Below are positions 8,070 through 16,487 of a DNA stretch of 64,000 nucleotides, piece by piece. The notes beneath the pieces are model-generated. The model saw only the letters and a program-made list of their open reading frames with translations, made no database searches and was not told where the DNA came from. Within the stretch, counting starts at the first letter, position 1, and every line of letters begins with the position of its first letter. This DNA comes from Metarhizobium sp964253915 (GTDB lineage: Bacteria > Pseudomonadota > Alphaproteobacteria > Rhizobiales > Rhizobiaceae), in assembly GCF_964253915.1 (NCBI RefSeq), contig NZ_CAXUSG020000002.1, positions 1 through 64,000 on the forward strand, written 5' to 3'. The position numbers were made by a program, and so were the translations under genes.

Positions 8070-8843
8070 ATGTCCGTTGCCCAGCTTTTCGATCTTCGCG
8101 GCCGCAAGGCTCTCGTTACCGGGGCAAGCCGTGGTATCGGCCAGGCGATTGCCATTGCGCTGGCGGAGGCCGGGGCCGATGTAGCGATCACTGCGCGTGA
8201 TGGCGCAAGCCTGACGGAAACCAGCGCGGCGATTACGGCAAAGGGACGTCAGGCCGTGCCGCTTGCGCTTGACGTGCGCGACGTCGAACGATGCCGGGCA
8301 GGGGTGGCCGAGACGGCGTCGCTGCTGGGCGGGCTGGACGTGCTGGTCAACAATGCCGGCTATGAAGAGATCTGCCCGTCGCTGGATGTGGAAGAGGCCT
8401 TGTGGGACAAGATCGTCTCGACCAACCTCAAGGGGGCGTTTTTCTGCGCCCAGGCCGCGGCGCGGCACATGCAGGCGGGCGGCAAGGGCGGTTCCATCGT
8501 CAATCTCTGCTCGCTGACCTCTTATGTCGGGGTTCCGACGGCGGTGCCTTACGGCTCGTCGAAATCCGGCCTGATGGGCATGACGCATGCGCTTGCGGCG
8601 GAATGGGCCGCCCTCGGCATTCGCGTCAACGCCATCGCGCCCGGTTACTTCCGTACAGCGATGACGGACGTGTTTTACGAAAACGAGGATTGGCAGGCAG
8701 CGATGCTTTCGAAGATACCGATGCGCCGGTTTGGCGGCATGGGCGATGTCGGCGGCGCCGTCATCTTCCTGGCGAGCGATGCGTCGGCCTATGTCACCGG
8801 CCATTGCATACCTGTTGACGGCGGTTATCTCGCCTCGATCTGA
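8070..8843 (+). CDS. Short-chain dehydrogenase/reductase
   Basis: A 257-residue classical SDR. The NAD(P)-binding motif TGASRGIG is near the N-terminus, NNAG at about residue 90, and the catalytic Ser-Tyr-Lys set is visible as SLTS followed by YGSSK. The C-terminal PGYF and ASDASAYVTG motifs are typical of 3-oxoacyl-ACP-reductase-like or polyol dehydrogenases. Cytoplasmic oxidoreductase; the substrate is unknown. The start at ATG 8070 is chosen for the GGAG 11 bases upstream; an earlier ATG at 8016 is less likely. It is the first plus-strand gene of the putative HutC regulon, followed by an importer, and may oxidise a hydroxylated imported compound. Confidence 0.88.
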   Translation: MSVAQLFDLRGRKALVTGASRGIGQAIAIALAEAGADVAITARDGASLTETSAAITAKGRQAVPLALDVRDVERCRAGVAETASLLGGLDVLVNNAGYEEICPSLDVEEALWDKIVSTNLKGAFFCAQAAARHMQAGGKGGSIVNLCSLTSYVGVPTAVPYGSSKSGLMGMTHALAAEWAALGIRVNAIAPGYFRTAMTDVFYENEDWQAAMLSKIPMRRFGGMGDVGGAVIFLASDASAYVTGHCIPVDGGYLASI

Positions 8844-8901
8844 GGGCGCGAAAATGCTTTTGCTGCGAAGCAAAAAAGATTGGCAGCTGCCTGTCTATGG
8901 C

Positions 8902-8911
8902 TGTATATACC
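8902..8911. promoter_or_regulatory. Candidate HutC operator 3 (ABC importer side)
   Basis: TGTATATACC lies 50 bases before the ABC ATPase start, in the gap after the SDR gene. It shares nine of ten bases with the site at 7885, suggesting a separate, co-regulated transcription unit beginning here. Confidence 0.45.
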
Positions 8912-8960
8912 AATGAAAGACACTGACCTGCCGGGGTCAGGATGTCGAAGGGGAACGAAG

Positions 8961-10109
8961 ATGCCGGATGCTGCCACTGCCGCGACCGCCCGCGATGGGC
9001 GAGGCGAAGCGCCGATTGCCGTTTCGGTGCGCCATGTCAACATGGTGTACAACGGCCAGCACGCCGTGAAGGATGCGAGCTTCGATCTTCCCAAGGGCAA
9101 GTTCCTCACCATTCTCGGCCCCTCCGGTTCCGGCAAGACGACGCTTTTGCGGATGATTGCCGGTTTTGGCGCGCCCACCAGCGGCGATATCGTCATCAAT
9201 GGCCGCGCCGTCGGCGCCGTGCCGCCGCATCGCCGCTCCATCGGCATGGTGTTCCAGAAGCTCGCTTTGTTTCCGCATATGACCGCGGCTGAGAACGTTG
9301 CCTTCCCCTTGAAGATGCGTCGTCGCGATGCGCGCACCATTCCCGACAAGGTGGAGCGCTATCTCGACCTCGTACGCCTCGGCGGGCTGGGCGACCGGCG
9401 CATTCATCAGCTCTCCGGCGGCCAGCAGCAGCGCGTGGCGATTGCCCGGGCGCTGGTGTTCGAGCCGGATCTTCTGCTGCTCGACGAACCGCTTGCCGCC
9501 CTCGACCGCAAGCTGCGCGAGGAAATGCAGCTGGAATTCCGCCGCATCCAGCGTGAACTGGGCGTCACCACGATCAACGTCACCCACGACCAGCGCGAGG
9601 CGCTCGTCGTCTCCGACGAGATCATCGTCATGGACAAGGGCGAGATCCAGCAGAAGGCGCGGCCGACCGAGACCTATCGTCAGCCCAACAATCCCTTCGT
9701 CGCCAATTTCATCGGCGTCACCAATTTCCTGCAGGGCAAGGCGCTCGCTTCCGAAGTGGAAGGCGAGGTGCGGTTCCTGCATGGCGACGTCGTGCTGCGC
9801 GGGCGTGCGGGTTCGGCCGGCTCATCGCTTGTCAGCGGCCGGGACGTCAGGGGCGCGCTGCGCGCCGAACAGATCCGGATCGCCGGCGAGGAAGCGGCAT
9901 TGACGGGTCTCGATACCGTCGTTTCCGGAGAGGTCGAGGATGCGATCTTCGAGGGCGAGCGGGTGGTTTACGAGATCAGCGTTCCGGCGCTCGACGGCGC
10001 CATCCTGCGCGTCTTCGACCACGATGTCGTCGGCCACACGCAGTTCGAAGCCGGGCGTACGGTGTTTCTCGGCTGGACTATCAAGGATGTACTCGTTTTC
10101 GCCGGTTAG
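8961..10109 (+). CDS. ABC transporter ATP-binding protein, polyamine/PotA type
   Basis: A 382-residue ATPase of the spermidine/putrescine (PotA) class. The Walker A motif is GPSGSGKTT, the Q-loop MVFQK, the signature LSGGQQQRVAIARAL, Walker B LLLLDEP and the switch His in INVTHDQREAL. A C-terminal TOBE-like regulatory domain covers about residues 285-380. It energises uptake with the two permeases and the binding protein downstream. The start at ATG 8961 follows GGGGAACGAAG; an upstream in-frame start at 8880 would place the operator inside the gene and is rejected. The stop TAG is part of a dispersed repeat. PotA-type importers in alphaproteobacteria carry varied cationic or amino-alcohol solutes, so the cargo is not proven. 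Confidence 0.9.
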   Translation: MPDAATAATARDGRGEAPIAVSVRHVNMVYNGQHAVKDASFDLPKGKFLTILGPSGSGKTTLLRMIAGFGAPTSGDIVINGRAVGAVPPHRRSIGMVFQKLALFPHMTAAENVAFPLKMRRRDARTIPDKVERYLDLVRLGGLGDRRIHQLSGGQQQRVAIARALVFEPDLLLLDEPLAALDRKLREEMQLEFRRIQRELGVTTINVTHDQREALVVSDEIIVMDKGEIQQKARPTETYRQPNNPFVANFIGVTNFLQGKALASEVEGEVRFLHGDVVLRGRAGSAGSSLVSGRDVRGALRAEQIRIAGEEAALTGLDTVVSGEVEDAIFEGERVVYEISVPALDGAILRVFDHDVVGHTQFEAGRTVFLGWTIKDVLVFAG

Positions 10110-10162
10110 AGCAAATTCCAGCAAAAGTGCGTAAGCGGTTTTGCGTCCGGAATTGCGTCGAA
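10106..10162. repeat. Rhizobial intergenic palindromic repeat (copy 2, variant)
   Basis: A sequence starting TTAGAGCAAATTCCAG and continuing through AAGCGGTTTTGCGTCCGGAATTGCG in two halves: AAGCGGTTTTGCG and TCCGGAATTGCG. It resembles the dispersed AGAGCA-TTCC repeat of Rhizobiaceae. It overlaps the stop codon of the ATPase gene. Confidence 0.6.
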
Positions 10163-10219
10163 GCAGGCAAGGCGGGAAGAAGAAGTGAAGCAAGAACCAT
10201 AACCAGAGGAGCTTAGGAT

Positions 10220-11335
10220 ATGAACGGACCGAAATTCCCCTTGAACGACCTCACCCGCCGCCGCCTGCTGCAGGGCGCTGCCGCGCTCGGCGGTGCTGCC
10301 GGCCTGTCGACGCTCGGCGTGTCGCGCGCCTTCGCGCAGGAGCCGGAAAAGCCGGCGGAAATCATCGTGCGCGCCTGGGGCGGCAGCTGGGTCGACAGCC
10401 TGAAGGCCGGCGTCTCCGATCCCTTCACCAAGGCGACCGGCATCGCCATCCGCCACGACCTGACGGAAGACAACGAAATCCAGCCGAAAGTCTGGGCCGC
10501 CGTGGCGCAGAAGCGCGTTCCGCCGATCCACATCAACTGGGATACGACCACAAACGCCACCAAGTCGGCGCTGCGCGGCGTGACGGAAGACCTGTCCGAC
10601 CTGCCGAACCTGAAGAACACCACCGACCTGTCCAAGCCGGTCGGCCTCGACGGTTATCCGATCGTCAACACCTACGGTTATGTCTACGTTCTCGCTTATC
10701 GTCCGGAAGCTTTCCCGAACGGTGCGCCGAAATCGTGGAAGGATCTGCTCGATCCGAAGTTCAAGGGCCGCATCGCGCTCTACAACGACGGTATCGGCTT
10801 CCACTTCCCGGCACAGGTCGCCGGCGGCGGCAAGCTGGAGGACATTCCGGGCAACATGCAGCCGGCCTGGGATTTCGTCGCCAAGATGAAGGAACAGGCG
10901 CCGCTGCTCGGCGAAGATCCTGACTTCACCACCTGGTTCCAGAAGGGCGAAATCGACGCCGCCTGCACCATCTCCACCAATGCCCGCGAAGCCCGCAAGG
11001 CCGGCCTCGACATCAAGTGGGTGGTGCCGGAAGAAGGCGCGAAATACGACACCGACGGCCTGTGGATCCCCAAGGGCCTGCCGGAGAACGAGCTCTACTG
11101 GGCCAAGAAGTACATCGACTTCGCCATCTCCAAGGAAGCGCAGCAGGTGTGGCTCGACGGCCTCGGCCTTCCGGGCGTCGTTCCGGGCCTGACGCCGCCG
11201 GCAGACCTCGTCGGCGACCCGTCCTACCCGACCACGGAAGAGGAGTTCAAGCACCTCATCCGCGTCTCGGCCAAGGTACAGGTGGAAAACGAGAGCGAGT
11301 GGTTCTCGAAGTTCAAGTCGATCATGCAAGGTTGA
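10220..11335 (+). CDS. Periplasmic substrate-binding protein, PotD type
   Basis: A 371-residue extracytoplasmic solute-binding protein of the polyamine family. The N-terminus has a twin-arginine-like signal (TRRRLLQGAAALGG) ending near Ala-Phe-Ala-Gln at about residue 38, so export through Tat is likely. The mature part begins IIVRAWGGSWVD and keeps family features such as TSTNAREARKAG-like hinge sequence and a conserved C-terminal helix. It delivers cargo to the permeases encoded 246 bases downstream. It lies between two blocks of repeats; the hairpins after it may stabilise its transcript relative to the permease part. Given the HutC-type regulator and HutH, an imidazole-type ligand is a reasonable guess, not a demonstration. 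Confidence 0.88.
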   Translation: MNGPKFPLNDLTRRRLLQGAAALGGAAGLSTLGVSRAFAQEPEKPAEIIVRAWGGSWVDSLKAGVSDPFTKATGIAIRHDLTEDNEIQPKVWAAVAQKRVPPIHINWDTTTNATKSALRGVTEDLSDLPNLKNTTDLSKPVGLDGYPIVNTYGYVYVLAYRPEAFPNGAPKSWKDLLDPKFKGRIALYNDGIGFHFPAQVAGGGKLEDIPGNMQPAWDFVAKMKEQAPLLGEDPDFTTWFQKGEIDAACTISTNAREARKAGLDIKWVVPEEGAKYDTDGLWIPKGLPENELYWAKKYIDFAISKEAQQVWLDGLGLPGVVPGLTPPADLVGDPSYPTTEEEFKHLIRVSAKVQVENESEWFSKFKSIMQG

Positions 11336-11421
11336 TTTAACCGGTGCCGGCAAGCGGCTCTATCCGCCTGCCGGCACGCTCCCCGCTCGTTGCTGAATAG
11401 GAAATGAGAGGGTTGCCGCCT

Positions 11422-11554
11422 GCTCTTTCTCCCCAGCGGGGAGAGGGTCGCGGCAGCGGGATGAGGGGGCGCGCCCCAAGGGAAAGCCCTGCCGTATATC
11501 GGCCCCCTCATCCGACCCTTCGGGCCACCTTCTCCCCAAGGGGCGAAGGGGAGA
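11422..11554. repeat. Long composite palindromic repeat between binding protein and permease genes
   Basis: Contains CTCCCCAGCGGGGAG, then GATGAGGGGGC and a distal inverted partner GGCCCCCTCATCCGACC with CTTCTCCCCAAGGGG. Large nested hairpins are possible. The same CCCTCATCC...TTCTCCCC theme occurs at 38089-38226, also directly after a binding-protein gene. It fills most of a 246-base gap without any gene. Confidence 0.65.
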
Positions 11555-11581
11555 CCACATGACCGCAACAAAGGACCACGC

Positions 11582-12526
11582 ATGAAAGCGGCCCGCACAG
11601 CCTATCCGATCCGATGGCGCATCATGGATGTGCTGGAAGCCGTGGCCGGCATCCTGTGGCCACGCTTCTTCCGGGCGGGTACGCCCTACCTGATGCTGGC
11701 GCCGGCGATCCTGCTCGTCGGGCTTCTGGTGCTTGGCCTCTGGCAGATGGGCGATGCCAGTTTCCGCACGCTCGACACCAATACCTTCCTGCTGTCTGAA
11801 GATTATTCGCTGGCCAACTACAAGAAGGCGGTGACCGAAAGCCTGTTCATCACTGTTGCCGGCCGCAGCCTGATCGGCTCGATCATCGTCACCGTGCTGA
11901 CGCTGGTGATCTCCTTCCCCTATGCCTATGTCATGGTGCGCACGCCTTCGACCGCCTTGCGCAAATTCCTGTTGATCGCGCTGTTCCTGCCGTTCTTCAT
12001 CGGCCAGGTGGTGCGCGCCTATGGCTGGCTGATCATTCTCGGCAACCAGGGCATGGTCAACGAAGCCTTCGGCCTGATCGGCATCGCGCCGATGCGGCTT
12101 CTCTACAACTATCCGGCCGTGCTGTTCGGCCTCATCCAGTACATGATGCCGTTTGCCGTGCTGATGCTGGCGCCGGCGCTGACGGCCATCCCCGAGGAGA
12201 TCGAGGCAGCCGCCGGCTCGCTCGGCGCCGACTGGATACGCACCTTCCGCCATGTGGTGCTGCCGATGGCGCGCCCGGGTTTCGTCGGTGCCGGTCTGGT
12301 GGTGCTGACCCTGTCGCTCACCGATTTCGCCATTCCCGCCATGCTCGGCGGCGGCAGCCAGGATTTTATCGCCAACGCCATCTATGACCAGTTCTTCCGC
12401 ACCTCCGACCAAGGCTTGGGTGCGACGCTGGCGCTGATGCTGGTGGCGGTCGGCTCGCTGCTGGTCGGCCTCGTCTTTACGTTGTTCGGGGCCGGAACGC
12501 TGGCCATGGGGAGGGTCAAGGCATGA
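11582..12526 (+). CDS. ABC transporter permease, PotB type
   Basis: A 314-residue inner-membrane permease with several hydrophobic segments and an N-terminal extension. The EAA-type cytoplasmic loop that contacts the ATPase is visible near residue 205 (EEIEAAAGSLGADWIRTF). It forms the channel with the next gene product. The start ATG 11582 has AAGGA upstream. It overlaps the following permease by four bases. Family assignment is firm; the solute is as uncertain as for the rest of the transporter. Confidence 0.9.
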   Translation: MKAARTAYPIRWRIMDVLEAVAGILWPRFFRAGTPYLMLAPAILLVGLLVLGLWQMGDASFRTLDTNTFLLSEDYSLANYKKAVTESLFITVAGRSLIGSIIVTVLTLVISFPYAYVMVRTPSTALRKFLLIALFLPFFIGQVVRAYGWLIILGNQGMVNEAFGLIGIAPMRLLYNYPAVLFGLIQYMMPFAVLMLAPALTAIPEEIEAAAGSLGADWIRTFRHVVLPMARPGFVGAGLVVLTLSLTDFAIPAMLGGGSQDFIANAIYDQFFRTSDQGLGATLALMLVAVGSLLVGLVFTLFGAGTLAMGRVKA

Positions 12527-13323
12527 GCGGCAATCGCGGCAAGACGATCGTTCTCTGGATTTTCGTGATCTTCGGGCTGGTGATGCTGTCGGCCCCGACG
12601 CTGGTGGTCCTCGGCGCCTCGTTTACATCAGGCAACATCATCACCTTCCCGCCGGACGGTTTTTCGCTGAAATGGTATGCCAAGATCGCCGGCGCCAGCG
12701 ACCTGCGCGGCGCTTTCCTGCGCTCGCTGGTGGTCGCCTCGATCTGCACCGTCATCGCCGTGCCGGCCGGCACGCTCGCCGGCATTGCGCTTTCGAAATA
12801 TGCAGTGCGCATGGAAAAGACCATCCAGGTCTACTTGCTCCTGCCCTTCACCATCCCGCTGATCGGCTCGGGCATCGGCCTGATGTTGGTGCTCGGCAAT
12901 GCTGGCATGCTCGGCCAGCTCTGGCCGGTCGGGCTCGCCTGCTGCGTCATCAACCTGCCGTTCATGATCTGGGCGGTGACGGCAAGCGCCAGCGGCCTCG
13001 ACCCGGACCTCGAACTCGCCGCCGCCAATCTCGGCGCGCCGCCGCTGCAGACCTTCCTGCATGTGACACTGCCGGCCGTGACGCCCGGCATCATCACCGG
13101 GGCGCTGCTGATGTTCATCCTGGCGCTCAACGAATTCCTCGTCAGCCTGCTTCTGGTCGATGCCCGCATCGTCACGCTGCCGGTGCAGATCTACAATTCC
13201 ATCCGCTCGATCATCACGCCGGATCTCGCGGCGGTCTCGGTGGTCTTCATCGCCTGTGCGGCGGCCGCCATCTTCCTGCTCGACCGGCTGGTCGGGCTCG
13301 ACATCTTCCTCAAATCGAAATGA
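12523..13323 (+). CDS. ABC transporter permease, PotC type
   Basis: A 266-residue second permease of the polyamine-type importer. Its hydrophobic segments are arranged as in PotC, and the EAA loop reads DPDLELAAANLGAPPLQTF. The start overlaps the preceding permease stop (ATGA), so the two subunits are made in step. The HisD-like dehydrogenase begins 44 bases downstream, suggesting one operon from importer through catabolic enzymes. Confidence 0.9.
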   Translation: MSGNRGKTIVLWIFVIFGLVMLSAPTLVVLGASFTSGNIITFPPDGFSLKWYAKIAGASDLRGAFLRSLVVASICTVIAVPAGTLAGIALSKYAVRMEKTIQVYLLLPFTIPLIGSGIGLMLVLGNAGMLGQLWPVGLACCVINLPFMIWAVTASASGLDPDLELAAANLGAPPLQTFLHVTLPAVTPGIITGALLMFILALNEFLVSLLLVDARIVTLPVQIYNSIRSIITPDLAAVSVVFIACAAAAIFLLDRLVGLDIFLKSK

Positions 13324-13367
13324 TCCCGCGCCGGGCATCTCTTCCCGGCCGGTAAAGGACCCATGCC

Positions 13368-14687
13368 ATGTCAGACGTTTCCTTTCACGACTACGTTACC
13401 CTTTCCGCCGAAGGCAAGGCCGACCTGCTGAAGCGCTCGGAGACCGATCTCTCGGGCTTCCTCGACAGGGTGAAGCCGATCATCGAGGCGGTGAAGACGG
13501 AAGGCGATGCGGCGCTGGTGCGTTTCGCCCGCGATTTCGACAAGGCGAACGTAACGATCGACAGTCTCAAGGCGACCGAGAAGGAATTCGACGCCGCCTT
13601 CGACGCGGTGGAGAAGGATGTCGTCGAGGCGATCCAGTTCGGTATCGACAATATCCGCCATTTCCACGAGGAGCAGAAGCCGGAAGCGATGTGGATGAAG
13701 GAAATGCGGCCGGGCGCCTTTGCCGGCGACCGCTACACGCCGATCAAGTCGGTGGCGCTCTACATCCCGCGCGGCAAGGGTGCCTTTCCCTCGGTGACGA
13801 TGATGACTGCCGTCCCGGCCGTCGTCGCCGGCGTGCCGGATCTCGCCATCGTCACCCCGCCGACGGCGGACGGTTCCGTCGATGCGGCAACGCTGGTGGC
13901 CGCCCGCCTTGCCGGCGTTGAAACAGTGTACAAATGCGGCGGCGCGCAGGCCGTCGCAGCGGTCGCCTACGGCACGGAAACGGTGAAGCCGGCGTTGAAG
14001 ATCGTCGGTCCCGGTTCACCCTGGGTGGTGGCCGCCAAGCGGCTGCTCTCCTGCGTCATCGATCCCGGCCTTCCCGCCGGCCCGTCCGAAGCGGTGATCT
14101 TTGCCGATGAGACGGTGCATGGCGGCCTTGCCGCCCTGGACCTGCTGATCGAAGCCGAACACGGGCCGGATTCCTCCGCCTACCTGATCACCCATAGCCG
14201 CAGGGTGGCCGAGGAAGCCCTGAAGGCTCTGCCGGAGCATTGGGCGCGCATGACCGAGCAGCGTGTCGAGTTCTCCCGCGCGGTGCTGACCGGCAAATAT
14301 GGCGGCATCATCCTCACCTCCAGCCTTCAGGAGAGCTACGACGTCGTCAACGCCTATGCGCCCGAACATCTGGAAATCCTCTCCACCGATCCCTTCGCGC
14401 ATCTGAGCCACATCACCGAGGCGGCGGAAATCCTCATGGGGCCGCATACGCCTGTCTCCATCGGCAATTTCGGTCTCGGCCCGAATGCCGTGCTGCCCAC
14501 CAGCCGCAACGCCCGCACCTGGGGGCCGCTGTCGGTGCACGACTTCGTCAAGCGCTCCTCGATCGGTTACGTCACCAAGTCCGCCTATCCGGATTTCGCC
14601 AAGCACGCCCGTACGCTCGCCCGCTACGAAGGGTTCTCGTCGCACGAATGGGCGGTCTCGGAAATCCGCGACGGCTACACCGGCTGA
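13368..14687 (+). CDS. Histidinol dehydrogenase-like enzyme with altered zinc ligands
   Basis: A 439-residue HisD-family NAD-dependent dehydrogenase. The catalytic pair aligned with E. coli Glu326/His327 is kept as Glu333/His334 (YAPEHLEIL). The zinc site is only half kept: His265 and His426 match His262 and His419. The other two ligand positions are changed, with Gln259 becoming Glu262 (LLIEAEHG) and Asp360 becoming Asn367 (SIGNFGLG). Because zinc holds the histidinol imidazole in HisD, this protein probably oxidises another alcohol, as the HisD homologue HpsN does on a sulfonated diol. It is encoded away from his biosynthesis genes, inside a HutC-type cluster with an importer and two other dehydrogenases. 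A role in histidine biosynthesis is unlikely. Confidence 0.85.
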   Translation: MSDVSFHDYVTLSAEGKADLLKRSETDLSGFLDRVKPIIEAVKTEGDAALVRFARDFDKANVTIDSLKATEKEFDAAFDAVEKDVVEAIQFGIDNIRHFHEEQKPEAMWMKEMRPGAFAGDRYTPIKSVALYIPRGKGAFPSVTMMTAVPAVVAGVPDLAIVTPPTADGSVDAATLVAARLAGVETVYKCGGAQAVAAVAYGTETVKPALKIVGPGSPWVVAAKRLLSCVIDPGLPAGPSEAVIFADETVHGGLAALDLLIEAEHGPDSSAYLITHSRRVAEEALKALPEHWARMTEQRVEFSRAVLTGKYGGIILTSSLQESYDVVNAYAPEHLEILSTDPFAHLSHITEAAEILMGPHTPVSIGNFGLGPNAVLPTSRNARTWGPLSVHDFVKRSSIGYVTKSAYPDFAKHARTLARYEGFSSHEWAVSEIRDGYTG

Positions 14688-14700
14688 GGAAGGGACGGCA

Positions 14701-15708
14701 ATGAAGGCGGTCCGGCTTTACGCAGCAGGTGATCTGAGGGTCGAGGATATCGAGGCACCCGGCGTTCCGGGTGAAGGTTTGGTGCGGCTTAAGGTGACAG
14801 CGGCGGGCATTTGCGGCTCGGACCTGCACAATTTCCGCACCGGCCAGTGGATTTCCCGCTCGCCTTCCGTTGCCGGACATGAATTCGCCGGTGTGATCGA
14901 TGCGGTTGGCGAGGGCGTCACGGATCTTGCCATCGGCGACATCGTCGTTGCCGACAGCCGTTACTGGTGCGGCACCTGTCCGGCCTGCCGCGATGGCCGC
15001 CGCAATGTCTGCGCCACGCTCGGCTTTGTCGGCGAGGTCTGCGACGGCGGGTTTGCCGAGGCGGTGGAACTGCCGGCAAGGCTGGTGATGCGCTGCGACG
15101 CCGCCATCGACCCGACCGTGGCGGCGATGGGCGAGCCGCTGTCCGTCGCCCTGCACGCCATCCGCAGGTTGCGGCCGGAAAAAGGCCGCCCGGTGCTTGT
15201 GGCCGGTTGCGGGCCGATCGGTGGTCTGGTGGCCGTTCTGCTCTCCAAGCTGCATGACGGGCGCCTGCTGATCGCCGATCGCAACGGCGACCGCGCTGCC
15301 CGCGTTGCGACCGTGACGGGTGGTGAAGTGATCGGGCTGGATAAGTCGAGCCTCGAGGCTGCACTCGATGAAACGGCGCTGCTTTATGCTGTGGAGGCGA
15401 CGGGCAATATCAAGGTGGTCGAGGCCCTGGCCGATCTGGTCACACCCGGCGGTTCGATTGCCCTGGTCGGCATCAGCCACGGCAAGATCGATTTCGATCC
15501 GAACCTGTTGGTCGAACGGGAAATCGCTTTGATCGGCTGCCACGCCTTTGGCGACGAACTGCCTGAGATCCTCGCGATGCTGCCGACGCTGACGCCGGCG
15601 CTCAAGCAGCTTATTGACGAGGTCATCGATCTCGATGCCGTTCCGGCAGCCTATGCCCGCCTGCTGGCGGGGCAGGCGTCGGGCCTCAAAACCATCATCC
15701 GCATGTGA
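14701..15708 (+). CDS. Zinc-dependent alcohol dehydrogenase (MDR family)
   Basis: A 335-residue medium-chain dehydrogenase. The catalytic-zinc motifs are present (AGICGSDLHNF and GHEFAGVID), and so is the structural-zinc loop with four cysteines (CGTCPACRDGRRNVC). The Rossmann nucleotide site reads VLVAGCGPIGGLVAV. It probably oxidises a secondary alcohol or polyol in the cytoplasm. The start ATG 14701 follows AGGAAGGG, 13 bases after the HisD-like gene. The repressor gene begins just after its stop. Working with the SDR and the HisD-like enzyme, it could carry successive oxidations of one imported compound. Confidence 0.9.
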   Translation: MKAVRLYAAGDLRVEDIEAPGVPGEGLVRLKVTAAGICGSDLHNFRTGQWISRSPSVAGHEFAGVIDAVGEGVTDLAIGDIVVADSRYWCGTCPACRDGRRNVCATLGFVGEVCDGGFAEAVELPARLVMRCDAAIDPTVAAMGEPLSVALHAIRRLRPEKGRPVLVAGCGPIGGLVAVLLSKLHDGRLLIADRNGDRAARVATVTGGEVIGLDKSSLEAALDETALLYAVEATGNIKVVEALADLVTPGGSIALVGISHGKIDFDPNLLVEREIALIGCHAFGDELPEILAMLPTLTPALKQLIDEVIDLDAVPAAYARLLAGQASGLKTIIRM

Positions 15709-15716
15709 GGTTCGGC

Positions 15717-16487
15717 ATGGGTCCGGCTGGCGAAGAACAAAGCGCGATGGAAACACTCCCCGATACGGCCAGCCCGCTCTACGAGAAGGTCAAGGACTAT
15801 GTCCTCGGCAATATCGGCAGCGGCCGGTGGCCGCGAAACCAGAAGCTGCCGTCGGAAAACGAACTGGTGACTGCGCTCGGCGTCTCGCGCATGACCGTGC
15901 ACAGGGCACTGCGCGAACTGACGTCGCAGGGCCATCTGCTGCGGGTCCAGGGGGTCGGCACCTTCGTCGCGCCGCCAAAACCGCAATCGACGCTGATCGA
16001 AGTCAACAACATCGCCAACGAGATCCGCGCCCGCGGCAACAGCCATCGGGCAAAGGTGCTCGTGCTGGAGATTTTTGAGCCAGAATCGCAGCTCGTTGCC
16101 GCCTTCGAGTTTCCGGCCGTGCAGCCGGTGTTCCATTCCCTGCTGGTGCATTTCGAAAACGAGGTGCCGGTGCAGCTTGAGGAACGCTTCGTCAATCCCG
16201 GCCTAGTGCCGGGTTACCTCGACCAGGATTTCGAGACGACCACCACCTACGACTACCTGCAGCAATCGACGCCGATGACCGAGGTGGAGCACATCATCTC
16301 CGCCATCCATGCGGATGAGGAAACCGCGCGGCATCTGGCGATCGAAACAGGGGAGGCGTGCCTGCTGCTCCACCGCCGCACCTGGTCGGGCGCCAAGGTC
16401 GCCACCGTCAACCGCATCATCTATGTCGGCAGCCGCTATTCGCTCGGCAGCCGCTACACGCCGAACGCCGCGGGAAAGCATCCATGA
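15717..16487 (+). CDS. hutC: HutC-type GntR transcriptional regulator
   Basis: A 256-residue GntR/UTRA repressor. The winged-helix domain occupies about residues 12-80 (SENELVTALGVSRMTVHRAL, then RVQGVGTFVA). The UTRA effector domain has HutC hallmarks: EVNNIANEIRARGN, FHSLLVHFENEVPVQ and LLLHRRTWSG. From family knowledge HutC binds urocanate and releases hut promoters, which suits the divergent hutH. Three TGTATA-type palindromes at 7885, 7972 and 8902 fit its expected operator. The start is ATG 15717 with GAGG six bases upstream; GTG 15705 and ATG 15747 are alternatives. The stop overlaps the next gene by four bases. Confidence 0.88.
   Translation: MGPAGEEQSAMETLPDTASPLYEKVKDYVLGNIGSGRWPRNQKLPSENELVTALGVSRMTVHRALRELTSQGHLLRVQGVGTFVAPPKPQSTLIEVNNIANEIRARGNSHRAKVLVLEIFEPESQLVAAFEFPAVQPVFHSLLVHFENEVPVQLEERFVNPGLVPGYLDQDFETTTTYDYLQQSTPMTEVEHIISAIHADEETARHLAIETGEACLLLHRRTWSGAKVATVNRIIYVGSRYSLGSRYTPNAAGKHP

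Noticed and set aside
13368..14687. Ordinary biosynthetic HisD
   Set aside because: Two zinc ligands differ and no other his biosynthesis gene is near; the context is catabolic.
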